DNA of 64,000 nucleotides from Amaurobius ferox (GCA_951213105.1 OX578147.1:129706822-129770821), one strand, 5' to 3'; positions 1-10,936 are shown, counted from the first letter of the stretch. The notes: generated by a model not told the origin, from the letters alone. Numbers and translations: made by a program.

Positions 1-517
1 ATTATATTTTTACTAGGAATGTTCGCAGGACCATCCCCTATCGGTCATTTTTGAAACAATTTTTTTTTTCTTGTGTCATTCGTTTCCTCAAGTTCTGAAA
101 TGCATACCATGCAGATCTAGCGCTCTTATGACCACTGTTTTTTTTTTCTCCACAGTGCTCTAAACAGGGATACTTTAATTCTGACCAATCTGTATATCTG
201 AATGGTCAGGACAGCAGACTGGAATGCAAAGGCAAGCATTCAGTGAAGTGGTACATTTCTTGAGAATAATATGAAGTAGGATTAAAAAATCCATGGAATA
301 CATGCAAGAGCAATTACAATTTACTAACTACATAATAAACAATTACTTGCAACTATAATTACATGTAATCTCTTAATTGATAATCCAAAGCAAGAATTAA
401 TTTAAAAACTAACTAATACTATTTCATATTTTAAAAACATTTATTTATGTTTTTGCATTCTAAGATTTTTCTGCTACATTTTAAGAAAATAGCAACTATA
501 ACTGTGTATAACCTATA

Positions 518-620
518 TTAACTTAATATAAATATTTTAGTAACATAATATAAATATTAACTTAATATAAATATTTTAGTAACATAATATAAATATTAAC
601 TTAATATAAATATTTTAGTT
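518..620. repeat. AT-rich tandem repeat, unit about 38 bp
   Basis: The phrase ATTAACTTAATATAAATATT followed by TTAGTAACATAATATAA recurs nearly without change about two and a half times. It is a simple local tandem duplication with no coding content. Confidence 0.9.
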
Positions 621-956
621 GCTTTGTCTTCTTTTATCAATTGATAAAAAAAAAATGATAATAAATTTTATGACTTGTTCAATTCAAATATCAATAATTT
701 TTTTAAGTAGCTATCATTAAAGACTAGTGTTTCTAGATTCGTGCACGCTATGATTTTTCATAATCCATAGAATTTATTCATAGATTATAAAATATCAGCC
801 AGATCATAACCACAACAGTAGGCAATATATCTTAAATACAAAATTTAATATACTTCAGATTATTTTAAATTAATCTTACATAATAAAAGAAGATGTTTGT
901 CTATGCATGTCTGTATGTAAAATCAAAGTTTTGGACAACAGAGAAATTCGGTACAG

Positions 957-1256
957 TGGAACTTCAGGTCTCCGGACAACATGGCTCAGTGAAATTCTTT
1001 TAAAATTTGTACAAAATACAATTAACGATTAGAAAAAATGGCTCAAATGCAAGCACATTCTTTTACAGGTGATTTTTTCTTTACAGATGATTTTTTTCTT
1101 TTACAGGTGATTTTTTCTTTTACAGGTGATTTTTTTTAATTTGACAGTCTCCGGACCACATGGCTCAGTGAAATTCTTTTAAAATTTGTACAAAATACAA
1201 TCAACGATTGGAAAAAATGGCTCGAATGCAAGCACTTTCTTTTACAGGTGATCAAA
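957..1256. repeat. Duplicated block of about 100 bp with internal 20-bp repeats
   Basis: A block beginning GTCTCCGGACAACATGGCTC and ending in TTTTACAGGTGA occurs at about 968-1072 and again at about 1146-1252. The two blocks are about 90% alike by eye. Between them the piece CTTTTACAGGTGATTTTTT is repeated about three times. This looks like a local tandem expansion. Confidence 0.85.
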
Positions 1257-1318
1257 GTTTATACCAAAAGTCTAAGACATTCTATGAACAATGTCTTAGA
1301 CTTTTGGTATAAATTTTG
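1253..1318. other. Long perfect hairpin (24-bp arms, 8-nt loop)
   Basis: The arm TTTATACCAAAAGTCTAAGA plus CATT (1258-1281) is exactly complementary to 1290-1313 across the loop CTATGAAC. With one mismatch the pairing extends to 29 bp (1253-1281 with 1290-1318). The stem resembles a pre-miRNA or a short inverted-repeat element. No flanking target duplication is visible. Confidence 0.85.
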
Positions 1319-1724
1319 AGTGCTATTTTATTGATGATTTTCTAATTTCGTAGATTTTAAAGATACATTTTTTAATTTTGGAATATATAATTATTTTAAT
1401 ACTATATGAGTGTTCTGAAAATTTGACTTAAATAGAAAACTTTTTAAAATAGCATATTTTTTTTTTAACTTTCAGCTGTAAAATAAATTTATTTTTTATT
1501 TTTTAATCATCTTTGAGTCATGACTTTCAGCTGTGATATCAATTAATTTTCTCTTTTTTGATCAGCTCCGAGCCATGAACTTGAATATGACAGGACACAA
1601 ACTGCATGATAAAATACAAAAACCTAATTATTTAATTATTTTAAATGAAACTTTTTAAAACGGAAAACTAGACAAAAAAGCAAAAATGTAACGGTTCTAA
1701 CTATTAGGAATGTTTCACTTTTGT

Positions 1725-1945
1725 AATTCTCAATGCAGGGCATATCAAAAGAGCTTATTTAGGGTGTATTATGCCCACATTGTGCAATTGGCATGTTTGT
1801 GCATAGAAAAAACACAGTACAGGAATAATAATTTTGGTTCAAAAGTGCAATTTGGAAATTGGCATGTTATCTGTATCTGTATTATTTATGTAGCAGGTGC
1901 TTATTTAGTACCCGGGCAATATCGGAATCATTCTAGAAAGAAATA
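1725..1945. repeat. Dispersed repeat E, copy 1 (without the LTR-like insertion)
   Basis: The stretch with AGAGCTTATTTAGGGTGTAT, GCATAGAAA, TTTGGAAATTG, GTTATCTGTATCTG and CAATATCGGAATCATTCTAG matches, in order, segments at about 26613-26695 and 27290-27425. There the same sequence is interrupted by the 589-bp element at 26696-27284. It therefore serves as the unoccupied counterpart of that site. Confidence 0.75.
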
Positions 1946-2006
1946 AAATATGTTTACATATACAAGAAATTTTGGCCACTTCTAGATAGCAAACAATCAT
2001 ACTTAC

Positions 2007-2181
2007 CGTTACTTGGCTAAAATGATTTGGAAATGTTTTGGATGGAAACACAGGAAACATATAGGGAGCATGTGTTCCACACTTGGAAATATTTTTTATA
2101 GTTGGAGTAAAACCTCTTTCCATGAAATCCGGATGGAAGCCATCCAAAGACACCAAGATCAATGGAGGAACACCTTCATAA
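2007..2181 (-). CDS. ENPP-family phosphodiesterase, exon 4 (start of catalytic domain)
   Basis: The exon encodes the N-terminal part of the alkaline-phosphatase-fold catalytic domain of nucleotide pyrophosphatase/phosphodiesterases, which cleave phosphodiester and pyrophosphate bonds of nucleotides (or lysophospholipids in some members) outside the cell using two zinc ions. Family signatures are plain: PPLILVSLDGFHPDFM, where the Asp is a zinc ligand; CGTHAPYM; and FPSKTFPNHFSQVT, where the Thr of KTFPN is the catalytic nucleophile. It ends at a GTAAGT donor in phase 0, exactly where ENPPs continue with GLYPESHGI, so the next exon should start with Gly. That exon was not found in 1-2006, and the gene runs off the window. 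CGTHAPYM resembles the ENPP1/ENPP3 branch; the exact subfamily is not decided here. Confidence 0.93.
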
Positions 2182-3139
2182 CTGGAATTTAAGTAAAAAG
2201 ATTAAGTTAAACATCAAACTGGTGGATTACAGCACAACACATACAGGAAAATTAGCAGAAACAGATGCAAATAAATAAACTCTCATACAGAAGTAATGGC
2301 TTGTAATATTTGACCATGGAGGTTTGACTTTCAAGGACATTATAAGCCTCCTCATCAGGTCAAAAAAACAGTGAACCATTGAAAAGATAGAAAGTTTTAA
2401 GGGTCCTTAAAAATGAAAATGAAAAATATGAATGTTAATCCTGAATTATCTTTAAGTCAAATTTTTTGAAACTATCATGTAATTACCAGTTTCATCCTTA
2501 TCATAGAATCCCAAGTGATTATAATTTATAAAATTTCTTTTCATGAATTATTAAATGAATATTAGTTGAAAGTTTAAAAGAAATTCTCTTTTTAAATAAA
2601 CAGGGTATTTCAGAAAGATTGTACAGCTAAATATCTCTTTATTGGTTGGCCATAGAACAATAAAAGTTCCAAAGGACCCATGGTTCAAATAAAAGAAATG
2701 CTTTAATTAAGGAAGACTATTGTTTTATATAAATTTTACTCATTTGACACCTTTTAGTAAGAAAAGTACAAATTTAACTATACAGAGCCAATAAAAAACA
2801 ATTTTCATTTACAAAACTTTTTCCATAGCTCAATTAGTCAAGCAAAATCAGTTCCAATGTTATATGATCAAAATTATCATTAATAAAAAGTTTTCGGTGG
2901 ATAATTAGGAACTGTATAAAACTTTTACTAAAGATAGGTATGTGTATGTATGTATGTTTTTGAATGACAGTTATTATCTTACGAAATTAAATTTTTGCAC
3001 AATAAAAGATAATTTCAAATATAGTAAAATAATATAATAAAATATAAAATAATTAATAATTAAAAGATAATTGCAATGATAATGACAATTCAAGAGATAT
3101 TTAGCTGTGCAGTATTTTTAAAACATCCTGTACATATAT

Positions 3140-3785
3140 ATATGCAGGCCAGTAGACAGAGGAGGAAACCATTGCACCCCCCCCCCCTCCCCTCATTTTG
3201 TTCACTTTAGATATAATGTTGAAAATATGGAATAGATTTGGCTCAGTGGTCAATATTATAAGTGCGAAAAACCCAGACCACACAACTGACCCGAAGGCTT
3301 ACAATAGCTATTTATCTGGCCGGAATATTATAAGTATGCAAAGATTCAGCCTTTTAAGCCAGTGCTTGAAGGTAAGGAAAGACATTTAAAAGAAAAACCA
3401 TAATCCCTGCCCCTCTAGGGGAGGCGAGAATTGAATACTTTTGGTTCTCTTCAGTGGTTGATACTATAAATGGGCAAAGATTCAGCCTTCTAGTCTCCTA
3501 GAATATCTGAAAAGACTTTTTGAAGAAACCTTATGTCTCCTCCCAAGGGAATTAATTGAAAATCTGGTTACATTAAGTTCTGTCCAACTGTTGGTTAATA
3601 TAATAAGTATATAGAGTGCCTTCTAGGTCACCATGGGCACTTCTAAAGGGTTGAAAAAGACCTTTTGAGCCCTTTTGAAACCTCCATGTTTCTTTGCCTC
3701 CAGGGGAGGGGGGGGGGGGGGGGTAGATCAAAAATTCAGATCCGTAAGGTTCTGAACAGCAGTTGATATTGCAATTGTGCAAAAT
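3140..3785. repeat. Degenerate tandem repeat, about 150-180-bp units
   Basis: Three diverged units each contain a phrase like GGTTGATACTATAAAT, then GCAAAGATTCAGCCTT, then an AAAGACCTTTT-type segment, then a C- or G-rich run (CCCCTCTAGGGGAGG, CTCCAGGGGAGGGG). They resemble in style the degenerate repeats at 24.7-25.9 kb. Homopolymer C and G runs at 3176-3190 and 3706-3723 are part of it. Confidence 0.65.
3252..3338 (+). mobile_element. 58-bp insertion unit, copy 1, with direct repeats
   Basis: A unit of about 59 bp (3265-3323) begins CGAAAAACCCAGACCACAC and ends CTGGCCGG. It is flanked by AATATTATAAGT on both sides (3252-3263 and 3324-3335). A related unit of the same tandem repeat at about 3455-3480 (GATACTATAAATGGGCAAAG) lacks the insert. 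Related units lie at 7641-7698, 11175-11232 and near 25577-25640. Confidence 0.75.
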
Positions 3786-3789
3786 TTTA

Positions 3790-5083
3790 CAGAAGCCGTT
3801 CGCACTTTATGAAAATGATTTTGTATTTATGTTTCTCGTTAGCATTTTGAGATAAAGATTTGGCATTTTCAATATAATCACCTGCTACTATTTTGTTTCG
3901 ATTGGAATGTAGAATAAAAGATTTATTTTGAAAATGGCTCCTAAAAATGATAAATGGCTAGAAAGTTACGTAAATGCGCTTTCCAAGGAAAAATATTCGC
4001 ATCAACAAATTGTAAAGCGGTGTAAAAATTGAGGTTATTGCATTTCAAAGAAAGGTATTTTTAATATATTAAATTTGAAAGGGAAAAACATCTAGCTGAA
4101 AGTAAAAATGAAAAAATAGCCGAAAAATCACATCCTAAGACTGTTCGAATGCGGGTAAATATCAAGAAAGTGAAGTCTCTGATCCTAAAAGTAAATCCAC
4201 CGACTCAAAGATACATTGCATCGAAACCGGAAATGTCTTATGGCACTGTAAGTAAAATCATTCATAAAGATTTGAAGTTAAAAAAGATGTTTAAAAATCT
4301 CAAATTCATCTGCTTTTAGTAAAGCATATTGTGGAAAGAAAAACAAATTGTAGAAAATTATACGAAAAACACCTAGCTGCTGATAAATGGAAATTTGTGG
4401 TAACACTCAATGTGACATAGATGTATTTAAGTGACTGTAAAAAAGAGCAATTTTCTATTGAGCAACTAACGAAAATAACCATACGTAATGGCTTTGTCAA
4501 TGTACACAAAAAAGTTCCCTTCCCAAAGGAATTCATGATCATTGCAGGATTTTGTTATAACGGTAAATTAAAACTCAAAAAGTCTCAAGTAAAGCTAAAA
4601 TTAATGCAATCTACTATCAGCAGAATATTTTAGAAGAAGAAATTCCAACCTTATATGGAAAGAACATCAATAAAGTTGAGTTTCATATGGACAAAGCCTC
4701 TAGTCATACGTCTAAGTCAACTGCCACATATTTAGCAAAGAAAGAATCAGAAATAGGAATAAAATGTATCCTATTTAATGAAATCCCTGTAAAATCACCT
4801 GACGCTTCTCCTATGGACTTTTGCACTTTCGGTTTGTTAAAACGAGTCTTAGGAAAGCAGCATCCAAGAACACTGAACGGACTTTGGAAAATGACCCAAG
4901 AGGAGTAGGATAAAATTGACATGACGGTGGTAAGAAAATGTTTACTTTCATATAAAATTCGAGCTAGAGCTATAGTTAAGAATCAAGGCTACCAGATAGA
5001 AGCAAATTGCCACAAGAAATACGCCTCTTATGCATAAAAATTAATTATCAAAATCGTTTCCATAAAGTGCAAATGACCTTCTG
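3790..5083 (+). mobile_element. Tc1/mariner transposon, decayed, with about 34-bp terminal inverted repeats
   Basis: The left end CAGAAGCCGTTCGCACTTTA (from 3790) matches, inverted, the right end TAAAGTGCAAATGACCTTCTG (ending 5083). The similarity continues through ATGAAAATGATTTTG. A TA precedes the left end, as expected for TA target duplication; the right side reads AA. The length of about 1.3 kb is typical of mariner. It encloses a broken transposase gene. Confidence 0.9.
3934..5037 (+). pseudogene. Mariner-type transposase pseudogene
   Basis: It starts with MAPKNDKWLESYVNALSKEK, an N-terminal helix-turn-helix region, and is soon broken by stops and frameshifts. Further on, WKFVVTLNVT then a stop then MYLSDC corresponds to the first catalytic block, usually TLDE.W.YLSD; the catalytic Asp has become Asn. 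The second block HMDKASSHTSK (4684 on) and the third IPVKSPDASPMDF (4786 on) are intact in one frame to 4905, where TAG interrupts before CLLSYKIRARAIVKNQGYQ and a stop at 5035-5037. I count 36 residues between the second Asp and the Asp of SPDAS; classic mariner has 34. The gene cannot make an active enzyme. Confidence 0.88.
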
Positions 5084-5445
5084 AAGCCTGTGTCATTCGG
5101 AGGCTTATGGAAAGTCTGGAAAAACAAAAAGTTATTAAACACATTAGATAATTATATCTGTGTGTATGTGCATGTGTGTGATTGTAATAAAATTCAATAT
5201 ATATCATTAAAATGAAACTAATAAATTGTCATTATGGATAGATCACAATTTCAAAGCAGTTATATGATAAACTATTGGTCTCTAGATTTTAAAATCACCA
5301 GTCACTTATCTATAATTAATCACACTAGTAAATATAATAAATCACAAAATTCTAGAAGAGTTTGTCTCTAGAGCTAGAGCAAAATGTCTTACTTAAATTG
5401 GAATTAAATCATAATAAAAACATGTATGTATGTTTCTTTTTCTAC

Positions 5446-5506
5446 CTTTCAGGACACTTTTCATTTCTTTTTGGACAGACTCCATTCCACTCTAGAGGAA
5501 GAAGCA
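5446..5506 (-). CDS. ENPP-family phosphodiesterase, exon 3 (short extracellular linker)
   Basis: A small 61-nt exon lies between an acceptor with a good pyrimidine tract (TTTTTTTTGTTTAG) and the donor GTAGAA. In phase with exon 2 it reads LLPLEWNGVCPKRNEKCPES across the junctions. It carries two cysteines and leads straight into the catalytic domain. Vertebrate ENPP1-3 have two Cys-rich somatomedin-B-like domains at this position. Here the distance from membrane to catalytic domain is only about 45 residues, so those domains are absent. The exon is inferred from phase and splice signals. It is short, so its exact ends deserve transcript confirmation. Confidence 0.75.
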
Positions 5507-7626
5507 CTAAACAAAAAAAAGAATAAATGAAATATGACATAACATAAAAAGAATCAATATATCATATCAAGGCTGAATAAATTATATTTTATCTAGAAAC
5601 CAGGCCATAAATGTAGGTACCAATCTTATATTGTCATATTACATTGTAGCAACATGATTTTCTAACCCTTAATTTGTTCTAGTTTCTAGATAATGGAGAA
5701 ATAAAACTATATTAAGTTGCATTTGTCAATTACATACTTCAGCAAATGAACAACAACAAGACAAAATATTTGAAGAAAATGCAAATTAATGGCCCAGTTC
5801 TTCATTGATATCTTGTGACCACATGCCTCATTGTTCAGAGTTTAGATCAAAGATAAAAAAATTTCTTGGAGAAAAAAACCAATTTATTGGTAATTATGTA
5901 TTACAATTCTTATTTATGACCATAACTGAAAGTAAAAAATTTGACTCTGTGAAAACTCAGTAGAAAACCAAACTTTTAAAAATGGCTATAGTTTAGTTAA
6001 AAATGCTGGGCACCATGTTTAGATTTCAACATGGTAACCTGGTGTCTACAATTTGTGCAGCCTATAGTGATGATTTTGGAATATAGTAACCACTGGCTAG
6101 TAAATTCCATATTTCGAGTGGCCAAACTTGACTCATTACTAGCCATTGGTTTAAACACAAGTTACTATAATTTAAAAAACACAGCAATAAATTAAATTAT
6201 AGTACCTTAGAAATTATAGTAACATTGAAGTTATAAAAATGTTTCTCATTAAGTAAATATTAAATATAAAAATAATTTAATAATTTTAAATTACTTTTTT
6301 AAGTTATATAATTCATAAACACTAACATACAAAAGACATATTTAGATAATAAGTTTGTTTTATTTTCAACTTATTTTACTAGTTTCTATAATTTTATTGA
6401 TTACTCTTTGGGGCTGCTTGAAGTCGATGACAAAAAGTTACTAGCCACAGTGACTATTAGAACACAAAATTTTACTAACCAAACAAACTTTGCTAGTTAG
6501 ATCGCTAGTGGCTACCACATATTAAAGCAGTCATAATTTTAGAATACTTGTCAAATTAATTCCCTAAATCAGTCTGTAATTTCTTTTTGCATGTCTATTC
6601 TGCATCATAGGTAATGTTACTGGTGGGGGAAGGAGCACAGGGAGCCTGTGCCCATCCTAACAAATCCAACTTTCTAAATTTTAGCAAGCATTTATTAATA
6701 TACTTTTAATTTTATACGATTTAACAATTTTCAACATTTATATTACAGACAAAAATAATTCAGGAAAATGATACATTATAAGATGATAACTGATATCAGA
6801 ATGAGTAACATTATTTCACATACAATTCGGCAACACTAAAGAAATGCAGTTGCCCAACCAGAATTATAACAATTCCTACTCCCATAACCTGTTCAAATTA
6901 GGCACTTCCAATGGTAAAATCATGCGTCCACTGCAGATACCAGCTTTCATAAACCAGTTTCTTTAGCACTCTTGAACATTGTCTATGCCTGCAATGGTAG
7001 TAAGAAAATTTGCTATGTGCAGTAATTTTGTGAACCACTGTGAAGGCCAACAGTCAGCCTTATCATGCAGTTAACAGGAAATTTCAAAAATTGAGCTCAG
7101 GTGCAATGGCCAAATTCATACTCATAGAAACTATCTTAAAAGAGCATCACTCAAATAATCTAGTTCAGTGGTTCTGAAACACTACTACCCAGCATGTCAC
7201 TTTTTACTAGGTACTAGTGCTGGATTACTGAATTGCACTAAGCATAACAAACAAGAGGCATCAAAAGTAAAGGGAATATAAAAGCCCATCCATTACCATA
7301 GAACTAACATTTGGCTTACCTGGCACTATGGGCAGCTCTAATTCAGTTTTTTTTTTTTTTTTTTTTCTAGGAAAATTCCATACTGCACAAGCTAGGTACA
7401 CTATTATCTTACATTATTAACGACATATAAATTGTGAGGCAGGGAAGGGAGGTATCCAAGTGTTTCTCACCTAGAAGATGTTGAAAATTTTAAAATTCAT
7501 AAAATGTCTGTCTTAGTAATTTTATAAAATATCATAAATTTTGTATCTCAGGAGGGGGGGGGGGGAATACTGCCCTTCCTTACATAATTTCACCATGAAA
7601 TTTAAGTTTTAATGTAGAATTATCCT

Positions 7627-7712
7627 ACAGGTGGCCCACGCCGGCCACACACTCAGCTGCCATAAGCCTTCGGGTTGGTCGTGTGGTCTGGGTTTTCCAC
7701 AGGTGGCCCACG
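7627..7712 (-). mobile_element. 58-bp insertion unit, copy 2, with perfect 14-bp direct repeats
   Basis: ACAGGTGGCCCACG occurs at 7627-7640 and again at 7699-7712, enclosing exactly 58 bp. Read on the minus strand, the unit runs GGAAAACCCAGACCACACG ... GTGTGTGGCCGG, matching the copies at 3.3, 11.2 and 25.6 kb. The ends CCCAGACCACAC and GTGTGTGGCCGG are imperfect inverted repeats of each other. Confidence 0.85.
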
Positions 7713-7938
7713 AAGAAGGAAATTACTTCTTTGTGGGATAATATACATCTCTAAAAAAATATATAAATGTAACTACATTATTAAAATTAATTTTTAAAAT
7801 GAATGAATATCAATAATAAAGTAGGCAACTGCAATAAAATTGGATACATAAAAGTAAACTAAAATTATTTTCAATAGCAGCAAAAATATTTTGATCAGAA
7901 ATTTTACTATGAATTCTATAAGTTGAACAGTGTTGTGT

Positions 7939-7939
7939 A

Positions 7940-7968
<29 letters not shown>
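7939..7968. repeat. (TAA)n microsatellite
   Basis: About ten uninterrupted TAA/ATA triplets. Confidence 0.95.
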
Positions 7969-7973
<5 letters not shown>

Positions 7974-8393
7974 TAAGTGTTGTGTTTATGTCACGGTTTC
8001 TTTTAAGATGATAAATCATTAACTCACAGATAACACAAAACATACCATATACTTTTCGGTAAATAAAAGGGCTTAATTTCCAAGAAAAGTCAACCTGAAC
8101 TCAAGACTCGAAACTTAATAAACTATTTACAGATATTTGAATACATAAATTTAATCTCTATGACAAAAATATATCCACTAAAACCCTAACAATGCTGAAA
8201 ATTTTTTAATAAAAGACCATTTTTTCACACTGCACAATTTCTTGTCATAAATGCACAAATTGCTACTACACATGAAAAAAACCTATTCTGCCCTTTCTCC
8301 TCCCAATAAAAGAAAAGTATTAGTATTTTCATTTGATTTCACCATGAGATTTATGCTTCTAAAATAAATATTTGATAAGAAAGCATATATCAC

Positions 8394-8496
8394 CTCTAGG
8401 CTCAGGGTCTGGTACACTGGCTTTATCCAATTCTTTGTATGCAGACAAACCCGCAAAATACCCTCCAAAAAAGAGAATAAGAACACCAACCAACAC
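8394..8496 (-). CDS. ENPP-family phosphodiesterase, exon 2 (rest of membrane anchor, stalk)
   Basis: The exon has 103 nt. It follows an acceptor reading TTTGATATAG and ends before GTGATA. It begins in phase 0 and completes the membrane segment started in exon 1 (VLVGVLILFFGGYFAG), so residues 31 to about 54 of the protein form a single transmembrane helix. After it come a polar stalk (LSAYKELDKASVPDPEPR) and one leftover base that fuses with exon 3. The hydrophobicity continuing across a 28-kb intron, together with matching phase, is the strongest evidence that exons 1 and 2 belong to the same gene. The donor GTGATA is weaker than the others. Confidence 0.85.
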
Positions 8497-9659
8497 CTAT
8501 ATCAAAGAAATGTTTTAATCAATTTTTGGAAAATTTAAGTTGCAATGTAATTTATATTTCAATTCAAAGTTTATTATCCAATCATGCCAATTTGGTATAT
8601 ACTCGTATATATATCAGTAAATTCGAAATTACATAATATAATTAAAAAAACCTGCATTTCAGAAAATATGGTGCATTTTTAAGGAAACAGCATATTTTAA
8701 TTTATTGGCGTTCGGAACATTCAAGTTGAAAAAATTAATTTTTACTAAACACTTGTTTATAAACTGAACTACAGGGAATAAAAAATATATTAAAACCTTT
8801 TACAAATGTTAACTAAATCATTTTGTCATCCTACTTTGATAAATGAGCTAGCTAGTTACAGTATTTATTTTAAGGCTTTGGGGCTGGGAACCTTAAAGAT
8901 ACAAATTTTCAAATATAACTTTCAACTACTATATAGTAAGAAATGTCCCCAAGGGCTCGAATGGTCACATCTAGGGGCTTCATACACCCCTGTCCATGAT
9001 GTATACGTCTGAAATGATAGTGAGAACTTGATTCTCAAAACAATAATTTATCTAGATTTAAAAATGACAGTAATGTTACATGCAAAACTAATTCACAGAA
9101 AAGAATACAAGGCAGAATATATGTACAAAGCAAAGCACAAAGTTTGAATAACTGAATCGGCTAAAATGGTTGGAGGTTTGCTATGTTTCAAGATTTTCTA
9201 AAAACAAAACACCTACATAAGAAAAATTACATTGCTACAAAATGTCAAAAAATATAAATACCCTTAAAACCATTGAATGAGTAATAACAAAAGTGCATGC
9301 TTCAAAACTGAATAAATTATAACATTTCACATCAAGGTCAAAGCATGCTTTCCCTACGTTTCATTATAGATATGTTCTTTCCTAGTACAACACCTAAAAC
9401 TGTTTACTTTGCAGTTAGAAAAGAAAAAAATTACATTTGACAGTTTCCCACAACCGTAACCAATATTAATTTTCCTTTATCAAAATTATTATCTGGTATT
9501 TGTGGACTCCAATAGTCTGTGCCAAAAGTTTTGTTTTTCTACAACCTTTTTAAATAAATATATCACATCGAGATCCACCACACTGTTTCCCGCGTGTTTC
9601 CGTTTGTTTGTAAACAAAGGTTGTAACTAACGCCATCTTTCGATCAATTATGGAAACAT

Positions 9660-9785
9660 GAAACATAAGAGATTTTACGGAGGAAAAAGTTGGTGAAAAG
9701 GAATCGGCGGTGGCTCCTATCCGATGGAGCCGTGGTGGTTTTGCGTGAAAACATTTTGTAAAATAAAACTCCAGTAAAGTTAAAT
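9660..9785. repeat. Dispersed repeat H, copy 1
   Basis: The sequence AATCGGCG ... CCGATGGAGCCG ... GTGAAAACATTTTGTAAAAT, then AAAACTCC, recurs at 45888-45962 with about 80% identity by eye. GGCTCC and GGAGCC flank TATCCGAT and could form a small hairpin. Origin unknown. Confidence 0.7.
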
Positions 9786-9824
9786 AAGTTCATTCAATTT
9801 TTTCCGACTAATTTGTTTCGTATC

Positions 9825-9950
9825 CAGGTTGCAAAGCACTACTCTAACTGTTTACAACTCGCTAACTATGTATAGCTACTCGCTAACTGTTTACGGCTAC
9901 TCGCTAACTGTTTATAGCTGCACGCTAACTGTTTATAACTAGCTATAAGG
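9825..9950. repeat. Minisatellite, about 21-bp unit
   Basis: Variants of CTACTCGCTAACTGTTTACA repeat about five times in a row (for example at 9848, 9884 and 9899). Confidence 0.85.
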
Positions 9951-10034
9951 CTCAAGGTTATTATATCTATAAGGCTTACTAGAAACACGATAAGGCTTAC
10001 TAGAGACACGAGACACTTTCTAGTCAGCCTTGAG

Positions 10035-10135
10035 CTAGCTAGCACTTTTAATTTTCGTCTCGATTTTATTTAAAAACTAAAGTCATAGATTTCGCCTCGA
10101 TTTTATCTAAAAACTGAAGTCATGGATTTCGCCTC
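10035..10135. repeat. Tandem duplication of about 47 bp
   Basis: CTCGATTTTATTTAAAAACT followed by GTCATAGATTTCGC is repeated once with small changes. Confidence 0.8.
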
Positions 10136-10314
10136 AAAATATCCAATTATTTTGCTAACTTGCTTTGCAGTATATAAATTTAACTGTTACAATATATCTG
10201 ACGAGATTTTACATTCAAGTTAATCTATAAATCGGCACATAAATACGTATATTTCTGTCCTTACTTTTAAAACCTCACCAATCATTAATCACCTTTCGAA
10301 TCCCCAAGTTTATT

Positions 10315-10350
10315 TAACTATTTATTTATTTATTTATTTATTTATTAACA
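10315..10350. repeat. (TTTA)n microsatellite
   Basis: About eight TTTA units in a row. Confidence 0.95.
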
Positions 10351-10936
10351 AAACAAAATATCTCGTGCTTGTGCTCTAATATTTCACCAAAAGTAAATAA
10401 ATAGATTGAGCTACAACCATCCTGCCATTTTAAATATCACAACTTTCCCCCAGATTCGAAAACCCAGGTTAAAAAAATAAAATATCAAAATTATAACCAC
10501 TACGAAAACTAAGAGTTATAAATCCAATTATGCACACTTATGGGGATTTCAAAGAACTACAAATTCTTGCTTATTGTTCAAAGTTCACTTTATTTTTTAG
10601 ATACTATAAACATTATAAACAAGAAAAACGTCTTCAACTTATTAACAAGAAGCTTACACTCGAAAACTATAAGAAGCTGTTCTTTAAAACAAATACAGAT
10701 TTATATATTAAATTTCCTAGAACACATTTTTGTCGCTTATTATTTATATGTATCTTTTACAATGTCGAAGACATTTCGAGTGAAAGTAAGAAAAGGGGGA
10801 AAAAAAACACTCGCTCAGACAGATGACACTGTTTGAAGTTATTTTGAAAACAAAAGTTTAAAATATTGCAATTATTTTTACATATTCATAATCTAGACCC
10901 TAATTCCGTCAAAACAAGAAAAATTATTTACATTTT

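Larger units (their letters stand above)
1..2006 (-). other. ENPP intron 4 (partial) with small tandem and inverted repeats
   Basis: Non-coding AT-rich sequence downstream of the exon 4 donor. I looked for a continuation starting GLYP..HG on the minus strand and did not see it. Contents are listed separately: a tandem repeat near 518-620, a duplicated block at 957-1256, a hairpin at 1253-1318 and a dispersed repeat at 1725-1945. Confidence 0.7.
2182..5445 (-). other. ENPP intron 3
   Basis: The intron is about 3.3 kb and is bounded by the donor of exon 3 and the acceptor TTACTTAAATTCCAG of exon 4. It contains AT-rich unique sequence (2190-3130), a degenerate tandem repeat (3140-3785), one 58-bp insertion unit and a decayed mariner transposon (3790-5083). 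Confidence 0.75.
5507..8393 (-). other. ENPP intron 2
   Basis: The intron is about 2.9 kb and AT-rich. I see no gene in it. Notable contents are a T run at 7347-7366, a G run at 7553-7565, the 58-bp insertion unit at 7641-7698, and a (TAA)n tract at about 7939-7968. Confidence 0.75.

Noticed and set aside
1905..2006. Extension of ENPP exon 4 beyond the donor at 2006
   Set aside because: The frame can be read for some codons past GTAAGT, but family members continue with GLYP..HG, which is absent, and the donor is canonical.
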